Origin: an uncultured Marinifilum sp.
GTDB lineage: Bacteria; Bacteroidota; Bacteroidia; Bacteroidales; Marinifilaceae
Length of the DNA: 64,000 bases
Direction: 5' to 3'
Assembly: GCF_963677195.1 (NCBI RefSeq)
Contig: NZ_OY781918.1
Span: 732,923 to 796,922, forward strand
Within the stretch, counting starts at the first letter, position 1. Each line of letters begins with the position of its first letter. Below, piece after piece: positions 18,407 to 27,664 of the stretch. Both the position numbers and the translations under genes were made by a program. The notes below the pieces were generated by a model. That model saw only the letters and a list, made by a program, of their open reading frames with translations, had not been told where the DNA came from and searched no databases.

Positions 18407-19186
18407 ATGGCAACTTTTCTTTTCGATAAAATTATATTCGGTCCAGTAAAAAGCAGACGTTTAGGAGTTTCTTTAGGTATTAATTTGCTTCCTACGGATT
18501 GTAAACTTTGTAGTTTTAATTGTATATACTGCGAATGTGGCTGGAATCCGGATAAAAAAGATCAAAAAGTAAGTTTTCATCCTAAAAATAAAGTAAAGGA
18601 GCACTTAATAGAAAAATTAAGCCAAATGAAAACCAACAATGAGGCTCCCGATGTTATTACTTTTGCCGGAAACGGAGAACCAACCTTACATCCCGAATTC
18701 GAAGAGATTATAAATTATACGATTGAAGTTAGAAATGAGCTATTCCCTAATGCACGTATTGCAGTTCTTTCGAATGCTTCAACCATTCACAAAAAATCGG
18801 TTTTTAACGCTTTAAATAAGGTCGAAGATAATATTCTTAAATTAGATGGAGGCACAGAACAAACCATCATCAAGTTAGATCAGCCTGTGGGAAAATATGA
18901 TTTGAATCGTACTGTAGATCTTCTATCTAAATTTGAAGGAAATTTAATTATTCAGACACTATTTATTAGAGGTGAGTACAATGGAAATGATATTGATAAC
19001 ACCACAGAAAATGAAATAAATGAATGGATTAAACATCTTCATAAAATACAACCTAAGGAAGTAATGATATATACCATATCGCGCGATACGCCAAGCGATA
19101 AACTCGAAAAAATTGGTTTAGAAGAATTACAGCAAATTGCAAAAAAAGTTGAAGCAGCAGGCTTTAAAACCCAAATTAGCAGTTAG
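18407..19186 (+). CDS. Radical SAM protein of unknown substrate
   Basis: The CxxxCxxC iron-sulfur motif is CSFNCIYC with C35, C39 and C42. Conserved radical SAM features follow, such as a GNGEPTLH motif near residue 87 and VLSNAS near residue 122. The start FDKIIFGPVKSRRLGVSLGINLLP is characteristic of a widespread family of about 250-residue radical SAM proteins related to the wybutosine-type enzymes. Its reaction is unknown to me. A TAAATTTG box at 18379-18386 may be its -7 promoter. The 3' end overlaps the convergent glycosyltransferase gene by four bases. Confidence 0.85.
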   Translation: MATFLFDKIIFGPVKSRRLGVSLGINLLPTDCKLCSFNCIYCECGWNPDKKDQKVSFHPKNKVKEHLIEKLSQMKTNNEAPDVITFAGNGEPTLHPEFEEIINYTIEVRNELFPNARIAVLSNASTIHKKSVFNALNKVEDNILKLDGGTEQTIIKLDQPVGKYDLNRTVDLLSKFEGNLIIQTLFIRGEYNGNDIDNTTENEINEWIKHLHKIQPKEVMIYTISRDTPSDKLEKIGLEELQQIAKKVEAAGFKTQISS

Positions 19187-20472
19187 GATTTATACTTAGC
19201 TGCCAAATCGAGTAATTCAGTTAATTTTTCTTCTAAAGTATAGAAAGAGAAATGTTTTTTACCTAGCTCATAATTAAATTCACCAATTTCCCGATTTAGC
19301 TTTTCATTGTGAATAATTTCATTCATATCTGCTAAAGCTTTATTGGTGATATTATTATCTTCGAGCATAACTGTTTTAAACCCCTTGCTGCCAATATCAG
19401 GCCAATAAACCGGTTTATAATTATTTACAAAAATAGGACATTTAGCCAAAACCGATTCAATAAAAGCATTTCCAAACCCCTCGTAAGTACTAAAATAAGT
19501 ACTTGCTTTAGCATGAGCATAAGCATCCGACAAGGAGTAAGCATTACTACCAGGAATTTGTCGCCTATAATTTTTTATAATATGAGATGAAAACAGAACT
19601 TGTCCTTCCAGTTTAAGCTCATGAATCAAATCAATCAATTCGTTATAATACAAACTTCCCTCATCGTCGGAATGACTACCAGTAATAACCAATTTGGCAT
19701 GCTTGTCGTCTAACATCTGAATCAATCGAATAGCTGTTTCAATGCCTTTTCGGCGAACAATTCTCGTAACCTGAGCAAGAATGTAATCATTCTTTTGGAG
19801 GCCTAAATTTTGCTTTAAATTGATATTAGAACTGTTTATATCACCAAAAGGCAAATCAAAATTCATAACATTAGGAACTACAACCGAATGTCGATTAAAT
19901 CGTTCGCTTAAAGTAGTTTTTCCATAGCTATTAATTACTGCATGAAACACGTTGGGCAATCGCAAGGGAAAGTTATCATCAACCATTTTATTAATTTCGG
20001 GATATGGTGATAAATACCTCGAACCCCGCTCCCAATGAAAATCATGATCGTGAGTAATGCAAGGTAAATTGAGTTCTATAATTGCTTTTCTAATTCCCAG
20101 TCCCATTTCTAAATGAGCAGGCAAAGCCGATGCATTTTCCGAAACTAAAACTTCAATTTTCTTATCTCTTGCCCAGGCAATAATCTTATTACTAATTAAG
20201 TCTTCGTAAAAGTGAATGTGCTCAAGAAGTTCAGATAAATTATTATCTGGAAAATGAAAAGCTTTTTTTTGACCCCAAAAACCTTCTGGCGAAAAGAAAG
20301 ACATTTCAGGAACCAAAGTTTCCCACTTGGAATCAAGTTTTCTCTCTTCGAACTGACCTGATAAAGTATAGACTTCATGCCCCATTTTTCGGAATACTTT
20401 AATCCATTTTTCAGTTTCCAATGCAACACCATCAACTCCACCTATACGACCAATTAGTATACCTATTCTCAT
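19183..20472 (-). CDS. Glycosyltransferase, GT4/GT1 fold
   Basis: A nucleotide-sugar-dependent glycosyltransferase with two Rossmann domains. The N-terminus MRIGILIGRIGGVDGVALET is a typical GT-B start with a Gly-rich loop. The C-terminal domain carries VTRIVRRKGIETAIRLI and the nucleotide-binding motif YEGFGNAFIESVLAKCP with the two Glu spaced as in retaining GT4 enzymes. Acceptor and sugar cannot be read from the sequence. It stands alone; the 3' end overlaps the radical SAM gene on the other strand by four bases. Confidence 0.85.
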   Translation of the reverse strand: MRIGILIGRIGGVDGVALETEKWIKVFRKMGHEVYTLSGQFEERKLDSKWETLVPEMSFFSPEGFWGQKKAFHFPDNNLSELLEHIHFYEDLISNKIIAWARDKKIEVLVSENASALPAHLEMGLGIRKAIIELNLPCITHDHDFHWERGSRYLSPYPEINKMVDDNFPLRLPNVFHAVINSYGKTTLSERFNRHSVVVPNVMNFDLPFGDINSSNINLKQNLGLQKNDYILAQVTRIVRRKGIETAIRLIQMLDDKHAKLVITGSHSDDEGSLYYNELIDLIHELKLEGQVLFSSHIIKNYRRQIPGSNAYSLSDAYAHAKASTYFSTYEGFGNAFIESVLAKCPIFVNNYKPVYWPDIGSKGFKTVMLEDNNITNKALADMNEIIHNEKLNREIGEFNYELGKKHFSFYTLEEKLTELLDLAAKYKS

Positions 20473-20645
20473 AACATTTTTCCTTTACTTAACTTACTAT
20501 TTACGACTAAATAGACCAATTGTTTCTGCTTTCACAAAGTTTTTTTCAGAAGTACAGATATATTAGATTTTTATTTGTTAGTTATGTATAAAAATATAAC
20601 TTTAAGTTTGATGGTTGAATGTTCAAAAGAATAAATACAGTAATT

Positions 20646-21542
20646 ATGTTAAAAACTTCGGTTCAAATAATCAGTTTTTTACTGATTTTCATTAATTCCC
20701 TTTTATGCTATTCTTGCCAAAATAACAAGTCTGTAAAGGAAAAAGAAAATGAAATCAGTACCAATAAAATTCAAAAAATTGGAACTGTAAAAAATCTATT
20801 TTATAATATTCCGAGTCCTATCGAGGTAACCGAAATTATGAAAGAAATGAATCTTCCATATCAACCCGATCTGATGAATTCGGTTAACAATTCCGATAAT
20901 TATCTGTCACAATCGGATATGGCAATAAATATTGGAATTTATGGTGCTGATTTAAGTTATATTCGTATTTATGAACAATTTCAGGATGCAGCCAGATATT
21001 TAGCAGTAATAAAAAAGTTTACCCGCGAACTTGGTATACCTGAAGAACGAGAAAAACAAACTGCTCGCAGAGTAGAAGAAAATATCGAAAATCAGGATTC
21101 TTTACTAAATATTATCTCCGAAACTTTTACTAAATCGGATAGTTATTTAAAGGAAAATCAAAGAGGAGGAACAGCAGCTTTAATAGTTTTTGGAGGCTGG
21201 ATAGAAACACTTTATTTAGCATCTAATATTATAGATTTAGAGCATCCACAGGAAGGAATGACTAATTTAATTTCACAACAAAAATATTCTGTTAAGAATC
21301 TTATTGGTTTATTAAGTCAGTATCGCGACAATACTAAAATAATTAGCATTTTACCTGATTTAAAAAAATTAGATTCTAAGTTTCGGGAAATTGAACAGGT
21401 TAAAAAAACTCCGGCTAATTTAAAATCTAAGAATGGAAAAACGGTTATACAAAATAAAATAACTCTTAAAGCCTCGAATAAAACTATTAAAGAGATTAGA
21501 GAAATAAACAATCGTATTAGAGCCAGACTAACCGAATTATAA
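20646..21542 (+). CDS. Predicted lipoprotein, function unknown
   Basis: I chose the ATG at 20646 because it puts a clean signal peptide at the N-terminus (MLKTSVQIISFLLIFINS) with a lipobox ending YSC at Cys24. The ATG at 20619 would add nine residues. The mature part is alpha-helical and acidic and has no recognised domain. The segment PSPIEVTEIMKEMNLPYQPDLMN and the later RGGTAALIVFGGWIETLYLA look conserved in style but I cannot name the family. It is probably anchored in the outer membrane. It is followed 25 bases later by another secreted protein gene, likely in one operon. Confidence 0.65.
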   Translation: MLKTSVQIISFLLIFINSLLCYSCQNNKSVKEKENEISTNKIQKIGTVKNLFYNIPSPIEVTEIMKEMNLPYQPDLMNSVNNSDNYLSQSDMAINIGIYGADLSYIRIYEQFQDAARYLAVIKKFTRELGIPEEREKQTARRVEENIENQDSLLNIISETFTKSDSYLKENQRGGTAALIVFGGWIETLYLASNIIDLEHPQEGMTNLISQQKYSVKNLIGLLSQYRDNTKIISILPDLKKLDSKFREIEQVKKTPANLKSKNGKTVIQNKITLKASNKTIKEIREINNRIRARLTEL

Positions 21543-21567
21543 TTGTTCGATCTAAAACTTGCTACAG

Positions 21568-22023
21568 ATGAAAATAACTAAATATACAATATTACTACTC
21601 TTTATATTTTGCTTACCAGAATATATTTTTGCACAATGTAATGAGTACACTAAAAAGGAATGTATTCCTCTTTTATCGCCCTATACTTTTAATGGTCAGC
21701 TAAATAATACAGTTTTATCTCAAGGTGAAACCGCAGAATTACAACTTACTTTTTACAAGGATCAGGAGTATAGAATTTTAGTAAAAGGAGAGGATAATTT
21801 AGACAAATTACAATTTCAACTTTACGATACCGACTACAATCTTCTTTATGATAATGCAGATGAAGATTTTATTGAATTATGGGACTTTATGGTAGAAAGT
21901 ACCGATGATTTTATAATTCGGATTTTAGTTCCTGAAAATATTAACAAAACAAAGCTAGAGAGTGGTTGTGTATCTATTCTTGTTGGTTTTAGGGCTTTTG
22001 GATCGAGAACGATATTTAAATAA
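21568..22023 (+). CDS. Small secreted protein, function unknown
   Basis: The ATG at 21568 gives MKITKYTILLLFIFCLPEYIFAQ, a good signal peptide cut after FAQ; the frame also has a TTG nine bases earlier. The mature 128 residues are acidic and predicted beta-rich, with phrases such as LYDTDYNLLYDNADEDF that resemble bacterial pre-peptidase or other beta-sandwich domains. I do not recognise a family. Gene position suggests joint expression with the preceding lipoprotein. A strong bidirectional terminator follows. Confidence 0.6.
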   Translation: MKITKYTILLLFIFCLPEYIFAQCNEYTKKECIPLLSPYTFNGQLNNTVLSQGETAELQLTFYKDQEYRILVKGEDNLDKLQFQLYDTDYNLLYDNADEDFIELWDFMVESTDDFIIRILVPENINKTKLESGCVSILVGFRAFGSRTIFK

Positions 22024-22037
22024 ACACTAATATGTAC

Positions 22038-22071
22038 AAAAAGAGCTTGCCAGAAATGACAAGCTCTTTTT
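22038..22071. terminator. Bidirectional terminator
   Basis: A perfect 12-bp stem AAAAAGAGCTTG / CAAGCTCTTTTT lies between two convergent genes. Confidence 0.85.
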
Positions 22072-22088
22072 ATATCTATATAATAAAC

Positions 22089-22964
22089 TTACTTAAGCAG
22101 GAATTTTGAATTGCCAATATGATTTCCTTCGGCAAATACATCTACTTTATATTCCCCGGCAATTAAACTACCATCGTTATCCCAGAAAATAGCTACTTCG
22201 AGTGCATCTCCTTCAAAATCTATTTCTCGTTTAGCAGAATATACCAATTTGGTATTTTCATAATCGAACAATAAATTCTGTGGATTTCCCAATACAACTT
22301 CATCGGGGCGTGTTAAACGAATAAAAATTTCCTTTACTCCTGTGGATGCAGTTATATTTTTCTGAATAGTAAAACTAGATTTTAGCTTTAGGGTTTTAGA
22401 TATTTTTTTAACTGTTTTACCTTTTTTATTAATCGGATAACAAGTAAGGTTTGCCAAATCGAGAGCAGAAGCTTTACTAATTACTTCTTTCATATTATCG
22501 GTAGATTCCTGCAACTTCTCGTTTCGCTCTTTCACCCAATTAATTTGTTTTTTAACTTTTTTATTCTCGGCAGCTAGCAATTGGTTACGAGTGTTTAAAG
22601 AATCGATCTGCACAATATAATCTCTTAGCACCCCTTTTAATGTTCCCAATTCTCGCTTGTACTTATTAATTTCGGCATAGGAATTATTACGAAAAACTTT
22701 CATACGATCTAATAATTCGGCAATTTTTTCCTGCTCCATTTTCAGCTGAACATTAAGAGTATCATTACTGGTTTGCAAAGAATCGTAATCAGCAGACAGC
22801 AATTGAAGCTCATTCTCCAAACTCACTTTTTCGGCGGTAATTTCACCAATATATCTTTTGTTTTCGCGATGTTCCATGTAGTACATTACAACAATAACTA
22901 ATAAAACTGCTCCAAGTCCAACTAGTACTCCTTTGTAAATTTTATCTTTCTTCTCGTTTTCCAT
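22089..22964 (-). CDS. Membrane-anchored coiled-coil protein, function unknown
   Basis: The ATG at 22964 (MENEKKDKIYKGVLVG) gives a short cytoplasmic head followed by one membrane helix at about residues 9-27. The frame is open 42 bases further upstream. A coiled coil then runs from about residue 30 to 160, rich in Glu, Lys and Leu. The C-terminal 110 residues are beta-rich and include KKGKTVKKISKTLKLKSSFT and a section on DEVVLGNPQNLLFDYE. The helix/coil/beta-domain layout suggests a periplasm-facing scaffold. I cannot name a family. It is monocistronic. Confidence 0.65.
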   Translation of the reverse strand: MENEKKDKIYKGVLVGLGAVLLVIVVMYYMEHRENKRYIGEITAEKVSLENELQLLSADYDSLQTSNDTLNVQLKMEQEKIAELLDRMKVFRNNSYAEINKYKRELGTLKGVLRDYIVQIDSLNTRNQLLAAENKKVKKQINWVKERNEKLQESTDNMKEVISKASALDLANLTCYPINKKGKTVKKISKTLKLKSSFTIQKNITASTGVKEIFIRLTRPDEVVLGNPQNLLFDYENTKLVYSAKREIDFEGDALEVAIFWDNDGSLIAGEYKVDVFAEGNHIGNSKFLLK

Positions 22965-23206
22965 GATTTCTACTGTAATTCTGTCTGGTTTTAAACTTTC
23001 ATGCAAATTTACTTATCTTTTTTAAAATAAGATTCTTTGATTCGCATTTGTTTATCCCTATTACTTTTAAATACGAAAAGATAAATTCAATTATTATACC
23101 ATTTAAATATACTAAGCAAAAAAAAACGAGATAAACCTCTTAAAAAGAAGAATATCCCGTTAAATTATAGCTTTTATTTACAATGTATTATTGTAGAAAC
23201 TTTCTA

Positions 23207-25642
23207 CTAAAAGTTGCCAATTTTCACACCAAAATAAATTGTTCGAGGACTTAATGGTCCGTAAATATAACCTGCATCTCTGTTTGGTCCTCTATCATAA
23301 TCATCTTGGAAAGAATTAAAAATATTTTTCACCCCAAGATCGAATTGAAGCTTAACATCTTTACCCAAATCGAAATGGTAAGCAAGGTTTATTCCCAAAT
23401 CCATAAAGTTATCTGTTTTTACCAAGCTTTCTTCTTCTATCAAAACATTGTTAGAATCTAATCCTCCGGCAAGGTGCATAATGTTCATTGCTCCAGTATA
23501 CGATCCACTTAAAGTAGCTGTAAATTCATGTTTAGGTTTCCAATTCATGGCAAAATATCCATATTGCTCGGGCGCTCTTAAAATATCATCTGTAGAACTA
23601 TTAAGTTCATTATCATCATCACCCTGATCAATAACCTCATCGTATTTACTCGATTGCAAAGTCAAACCCATTTGAAAATCGAGCTTATAAGAAGGCGCTA
23701 ATTTAAATTCGACATTTGCACCTTTAACAACTGCACCTTTAGCATTTCTTCTTAGCGAAACAACATTTCCATCGGCATCAGGATCACTAAACTCGCTAAC
23801 AAAAGGATCTTTTAAATCTGTATAAAAACCTTCGAGCAACAAATAAGTCTGTGTTTTTCCTATATTCTTGGTAAAATCTAAGGATGCAGTTAAACTATTC
23901 GAGGTTTCTTCTTTTAGATTCGGATCATTTTCATGAATAATTCTTCTTGCTCCTGATGCTTCGATATGAAGATCCTCGTTAAATATTTGAGGAGCTCTAA
24001 AGCCTCTGGCATAACTTAATCTTAACTGAGTTGGTTCCGATAATTTAAATAGGATATTTGCACGAGGACTAAATACGGTATTCGAATTTTTCTCTCCATT
24101 CTCCTCATTTTTAATATCGTAAGAATCCATTCTAACACCCAACAAGAAATTAATAAATCCTAAATCCCATTTACTTTGCGCAAAAGCTCCAATGGTATTT
24201 GATTTCTGATCTGCAATATTTGTTGTTGGAACAAAAGACTGATCTTCGATATTATAGTAACCTAATTTATCGTCTTTTAGTTTGTTATAAGTATTCTCAA
24301 CACCAAATGTAAGATCGGCAGGTGAAAACAGCAAGTTTTCTGCTTTAGTATGCAGCTGTGCACCAATGGAAACAGCTAAGTCATCGGTCTTTCCGTAAGA
24401 GCTTAAGTCGGGAATTATACTACCATTATCCTCGTTAATGCTTGCTGCTCCGTAAAAACTTTTTCTGTCGATATGCTGAGCAGAGGCATACATTGAAAGT
24501 TTGCTACTTCTATCTTCATTTAGGAATTGATCCCAAACAAGCCCTCCCGAATTAATTCTGTGCTCAACCTGTTCGGCCACATTTGCCTGATGAGCTGGTA
24601 AACTAAGTTGGTCTCCACCTCTTCTATATTCATCAACAACATGATATTCGAATGTTAATTTACTTAAATCGGAAAATCTACGATAAGCACGTAATCCGGC
24701 ACTTAAATTTTCAATTTTCACCATATCTGAATATCCATCTTTATTTGCATCCCAATCGTCGCGCTGGCGGTTCATTCCAAAAATAAAGATTCCACTTTTG
24801 TGATCATCAGATACCACAGAAGCATTAAAATCGGCAGTAAAATCGTTTGCTGTAGTATTAGAATCATCAACACCTACACCAACTAATCCATACTTTAGTC
24901 CGGCTTTAAAAGAATTACTTATAGGATCTTTAGTAATAATATTAATTGTTCCGGCAATTGCGTTTCCACCAAACAGGGCTGATCCTCCGCCACGGACAAC
25001 TTCAACCCTTTGAATCATGTTTGCAGGAATGTGCTCCAATCCGTAAACTCCGGCTAAACCACTAAAAATAGGTCTACTATTAATTAATATTTGAGTATAA
25101 GGTCCTTCTAAACCATTCATTCTAACTTGCGAAAAACCACAGTTATTACAGTCATTCTCAACACGTAATCCTGGCGAAAACACTAATCCATCGGCCAAGG
25201 TAGCAGCTGATGTTTGTTCTAATAATTTTGTTGATATTGAATTTACAACTACAGGTGCATCTTTTCGTTGTATATTATTTCTATCGGCAGTTACCACCAC
25301 CTGATCTAATCCAATAAAATCCTCAGCAATTTTAAAATCGACAGAAGCATTTTTTCCACCTTTTAAATCACATTCTTTTATATTTATTTTATAGCCTACA
25401 CATGTTGCAATTACATGATAATGCCCCATTGGTACATTATCTATTACAAATTCTCCATTAAAATTTGTAACTGCTCCAATAGCCGAACCTTCCAAAGCAA
25501 CACTAGCATAAGGAATAGGCTCATTGCTATTCACATCAATTACTTTTCCTTTAATACTTGCCCTAAGATTTTCGGCAAACGCAGTATTACACATACCCAC
25601 CAACATAAACATGCTGATAAGCAGATGAGTTAAATTTCTCAT
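23207..25642 (-). CDS. TonB-dependent outer-membrane receptor
   Basis: A ligand-gated outer-membrane transporter driven by TonB. The signal peptide is residues 1-23. A carboxypeptidase-regulatory-like beta-sandwich covers about 27-105 and the plug domain about 125-238, with NCNNCGFSQVRMNG-type Cys pair, ILINSRPIFSGLAGVYGLE and RVEVVRGGGSALFGGNAIAGTINIITK. The 22-strand barrel ends with an aromatic Phe (VKIGNF). The ligand is not readable. The upstream gene on the same strand encodes a His-rich small membrane protein, which makes a metal or metal complex a reasonable guess. No SusD partner is present, which argues against glycans. Confidence 0.88.
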   Translation of the reverse strand: MRNLTHLLISMFMLVGMCNTAFAENLRASIKGKVIDVNSNEPIPYASVALEGSAIGAVTNFNGEFVIDNVPMGHYHVIATCVGYKINIKECDLKGGKNASVDFKIAEDFIGLDQVVVTADRNNIQRKDAPVVVNSISTKLLEQTSAATLADGLVFSPGLRVENDCNNCGFSQVRMNGLEGPYTQILINSRPIFSGLAGVYGLEHIPANMIQRVEVVRGGGSALFGGNAIAGTINIITKDPISNSFKAGLKYGLVGVGVDDSNTTANDFTADFNASVVSDDHKSGIFIFGMNRQRDDWDANKDGYSDMVKIENLSAGLRAYRRFSDLSKLTFEYHVVDEYRRGGDQLSLPAHQANVAEQVEHRINSGGLVWDQFLNEDRSSKLSMYASAQHIDRKSFYGAASINEDNGSIIPDLSSYGKTDDLAVSIGAQLHTKAENLLFSPADLTFGVENTYNKLKDDKLGYYNIEDQSFVPTTNIADQKSNTIGAFAQSKWDLGFINFLLGVRMDSYDIKNEENGEKNSNTVFSPRANILFKLSEPTQLRLSYARGFRAPQIFNEDLHIEASGARRIIHENDPNLKEETSNSLTASLDFTKNIGKTQTYLLLEGFYTDLKDPFVSEFSDPDADGNVVSLRRNAKGAVVKGANVEFKLAPSYKLDFQMGLTLQSSKYDEVIDQGDDDNELNSSTDDILRAPEQYGYFAMNWKPKHEFTATLSGSYTGAMNIMHLAGGLDSNNVLIEEESLVKTDNFMDLGINLAYHFDLGKDVKLQFDLGVKNIFNSFQDDYDRGPNRDAGYIYGPLSPRTIYFGVKIGNF

Positions 25643-25690
25643 TACTTAGATTTTATTGTTTGTTATTTAGTTTTATGACAAAACGAGGTG

Positions 25691-25774
25691 CATACCAAAA
25701 ATTATAGGTCGTATTATTAAATACCCTAAAATATTTATGTAAGCATAATTGTATACCTTTTAATTAGAAGGTAT
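25691..25774. promoter_or_regulatory. Two ACC-n-GGT inverted repeats between the His-rich gene and the TonB receptor
   Basis: ATACCTT pairs with AAGGTAT (25753-25774, 8-base loop) just after the His-rich gene. A second ACC..GGT pair lies at about 25693-25709, roughly 50 bases before the receptor start, ending in ATTATAGGT. A related palindrome lies upstream of the His-rich gene. The first could simply be a transcription attenuator; the set could be operators. Confidence 0.35.
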
Positions 25775-25787
25775 TTTGAAAGAAAAA

Positions 25788-26156
25788 TTAGTAAGCCAAT
25801 ACCGGAGGAGCCCGGTTAGGTAAAAGGGTGGCTAACAGACGTTTTTTTACGTAGTAATGATATACTTTCGAAACCTCGATTATTTTACCTAATGATAAGC
25901 TAACAAATAGAAGTGCTGCTAGAACAAAGAAAAAACTTGTAAAATGCTGAATCGAAAAATATTCTTGTGCACTATGGTTATGATTGCTCGAACTTTGAGA
26001 ATTCCCTGTTTTATGAAAAGGGTGAGCATGAACAATTAAATTACCATCGGAAGACTTATGAACGTGCCAGTTAAAAACAGCATTACCCGCCAGCAATATC
26101 ATGGCTGGCAGCAATATGCTAAGTATGGCAATTTTATATTTTAAAATTCTGTTCAT
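25788..26156 (-). CDS. Small His-rich membrane protein, function unknown
   Basis: The 122 residues have an N-terminal hydrophobic segment at about residues 9-29. A periplasmic loop with many histidines follows (HVHKSSDGNLIVHAHPFHKTG, positions 31-51, and NHNHSAQE later), then a second membrane helix at about 74-96, and a basic C-terminus. The histidine clusters suggest binding of a transition metal. It precedes the TonB-dependent receptor on the same strand by 145 bases and may share its regulation. I do not recognise a named family with certainty. Role in metal uptake is inference only. Confidence 0.65.
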   Translation of the reverse strand: MNRILKYKIAILSILLPAMILLAGNAVFNWHVHKSSDGNLIVHAHPFHKTGNSQSSSNHNHSAQEYFSIQHFTSFFFVLAALLFVSLSLGKIIEVSKVYHYYVKKRLLATLLPNRAPPVLAY

Positions 26157-26179
26157 TCGTGTTTCGCACTCTTATGATC

Positions 26180-26236
26180 TGTTTCGAAACAAAAGTAGAG
26201 ACATAAAACACTCTGTACAATACCTAATTATAGGTA
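26180..26236. promoter_or_regulatory. Palindromes upstream of the His-rich gene
   Basis: A perfect 12-base palindrome TGTTTCGAAACA (26180-26191) lies 24 bases before the start codon. TACCTA-atta-TAGGTA (26221-26236) lies 65 bases before it. Both are placed like operator sites for a transcription factor; the regulator is unknown. Confidence 0.45.
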
Positions 26237-26279
26237 TAATAAAAAAAAGACATGTTTCATAACACACATTCGACTAATT

Positions 26280-27587
26280 TTAAACAAATAAACATGAGTT
26301 CATGACTTCTTCATCTATTAGTAAATCTAACTTATAATCACTATTTCGAGAATGTATTCTGGCATAATAGTCATTCATATTACAAATCATTTCGTTGTTA
26401 TATAAATACCATAACTGTACATTCTGCCATAATTTTTCTCCTGGACCATACTTAGCTCTCCATTCATAAGCCAATTCGGTTAATATTTCTGTTTCAGAAC
26501 CAAAACGATAAAATACATTCTTGAAAGAAATTGGATGAATACCAGTTTGCTTTGCCTCATCAAATTTAAAATCAGCAAACTCAATTAGTTCCTGAATTTC
26601 TTTTCTCCCTTCAAAATTAGAATCGACAATAGGTAACCTATGCAGGCGATCGGTAAAATCGGAAGATGATAAATTTAAAAACTGCTTCACAAATTGCTCT
26701 GTTAAAAGCAGCTGATCCTTTAAATTTGAACTATTCCGCATCGAAATTAAATCTGTAGATATAATATCATCCAAATTAAAAGAAATGTCTTCCTTAAACA
26801 AAGAGCTCAGCTCTTTTAAAACTGTTTCAATAAAGTTAGTTGTTTGATTACTATGTTCACAGATCAATAAAAAATAATCCTGATATCGAATCAACCTAAC
26901 CAATTCATTATCCACATAAAATTTAAAACTTCTTTTAAGATACAGGTGTTTCCTATTTAGCCGGATATACAATTCCTCTTTGTTATCATTTTGTTCGGCA
27001 TTATCAAAATTAAGCAATTGCTTACATTGTAATGCATATCCACTTTTATCAGGCTTAAGAAGATCGGAAACAATAATTTCATTACTGTTATCGCTTACAA
27101 CTGAACTATAATTTAAAATAGTAACTCCATTATTAAGAGCCGATTTTATAAAAGACATTAACAAACGATTCGAATTAATCTTGAATTCTTTATCGATGCT
27201 AACCGACGATTCTGAACTTACTTGTATATTCGACTCGTATCGATATAAATCTTTATATTTTATTGAGCTAGAAAACAATTCGCTTAATCTGTTTTTCGAT
27301 TTTCGAACATGTAAATATTCATCCGGCAATATAAGGTGAGGAAATCTGTTGCGTAAAATTTGAATCGTTTTTTTACTCGCATCTTTTGTATTCACAACAG
27401 TATGTAGTTCAATATCAAAATCTTTCTCACAAAACATTGCACACTTAAAACCTAATCCTGAAGCAATTAACGAAAATAAAGCCTCTTTAAACCCACATTT
27501 GGTAAAAACAAAATCGTACTCATTACCAGTTGCTTCTTCCAATATTTTTTGTCTGTTTTCGATCGAAAATGCAGTTGAATTAACCAT
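26280..27587 (-). CDS. GlpD-like protein with degenerate FAD-binding motif
   Basis: The overall pattern follows FAD-dependent glycerol-3-phosphate dehydrogenase. There is an N-terminal segment YDFVFTKCGFKEALFSLIAS followed by GLGFKCAMFCEKDF, matching the YDVxxIGGGxTG..A..RGxxxxLxExxDF pattern. A middle segment (NRLLMSFIKSALNNGVTILNY) matches the ARL..AxxAxxxGAxVLNY region. The C-terminal helical part ELAYEWRAKYG..NNEMICNMNDYYARIHSR resembles the GlpD C-terminal domain. The dinucleotide loop GxGxxG is replaced by TKCGFKEA (residues 29-36) and the SGTSSxSxKLxHGG block is absent. The protein is 435 residues instead of about 520. I infer a non-catalytic or changed-function paralogue. It is monocistronic. 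Confidence 0.6.
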   Translation of the reverse strand: MVNSTAFSIENRQKILEEATGNEYDFVFTKCGFKEALFSLIASGLGFKCAMFCEKDFDIELHTVVNTKDASKKTIQILRNRFPHLILPDEYLHVRKSKNRLSELFSSSIKYKDLYRYESNIQVSSESSVSIDKEFKINSNRLLMSFIKSALNNGVTILNYSSVVSDNSNEIIVSDLLKPDKSGYALQCKQLLNFDNAEQNDNKEELYIRLNRKHLYLKRSFKFYVDNELVRLIRYQDYFLLICEHSNQTTNFIETVLKELSSLFKEDISFNLDDIISTDLISMRNSSNLKDQLLLTEQFVKQFLNLSSSDFTDRLHRLPIVDSNFEGRKEIQELIEFADFKFDEAKQTGIHPISFKNVFYRFGSETEILTELAYEWRAKYGPGEKLWQNVQLWYLYNNEMICNMNDYYARIHSRNSDYKLDLLIDEEVMNSCLFV

Positions 27588-27664
27588 TTTTGTTTTATTA
27601 ACTTATTTTTGTTTTTAAACTTTGTAATTTTGTTTTCAAATATCAATTATCAAAACCAATCAAT

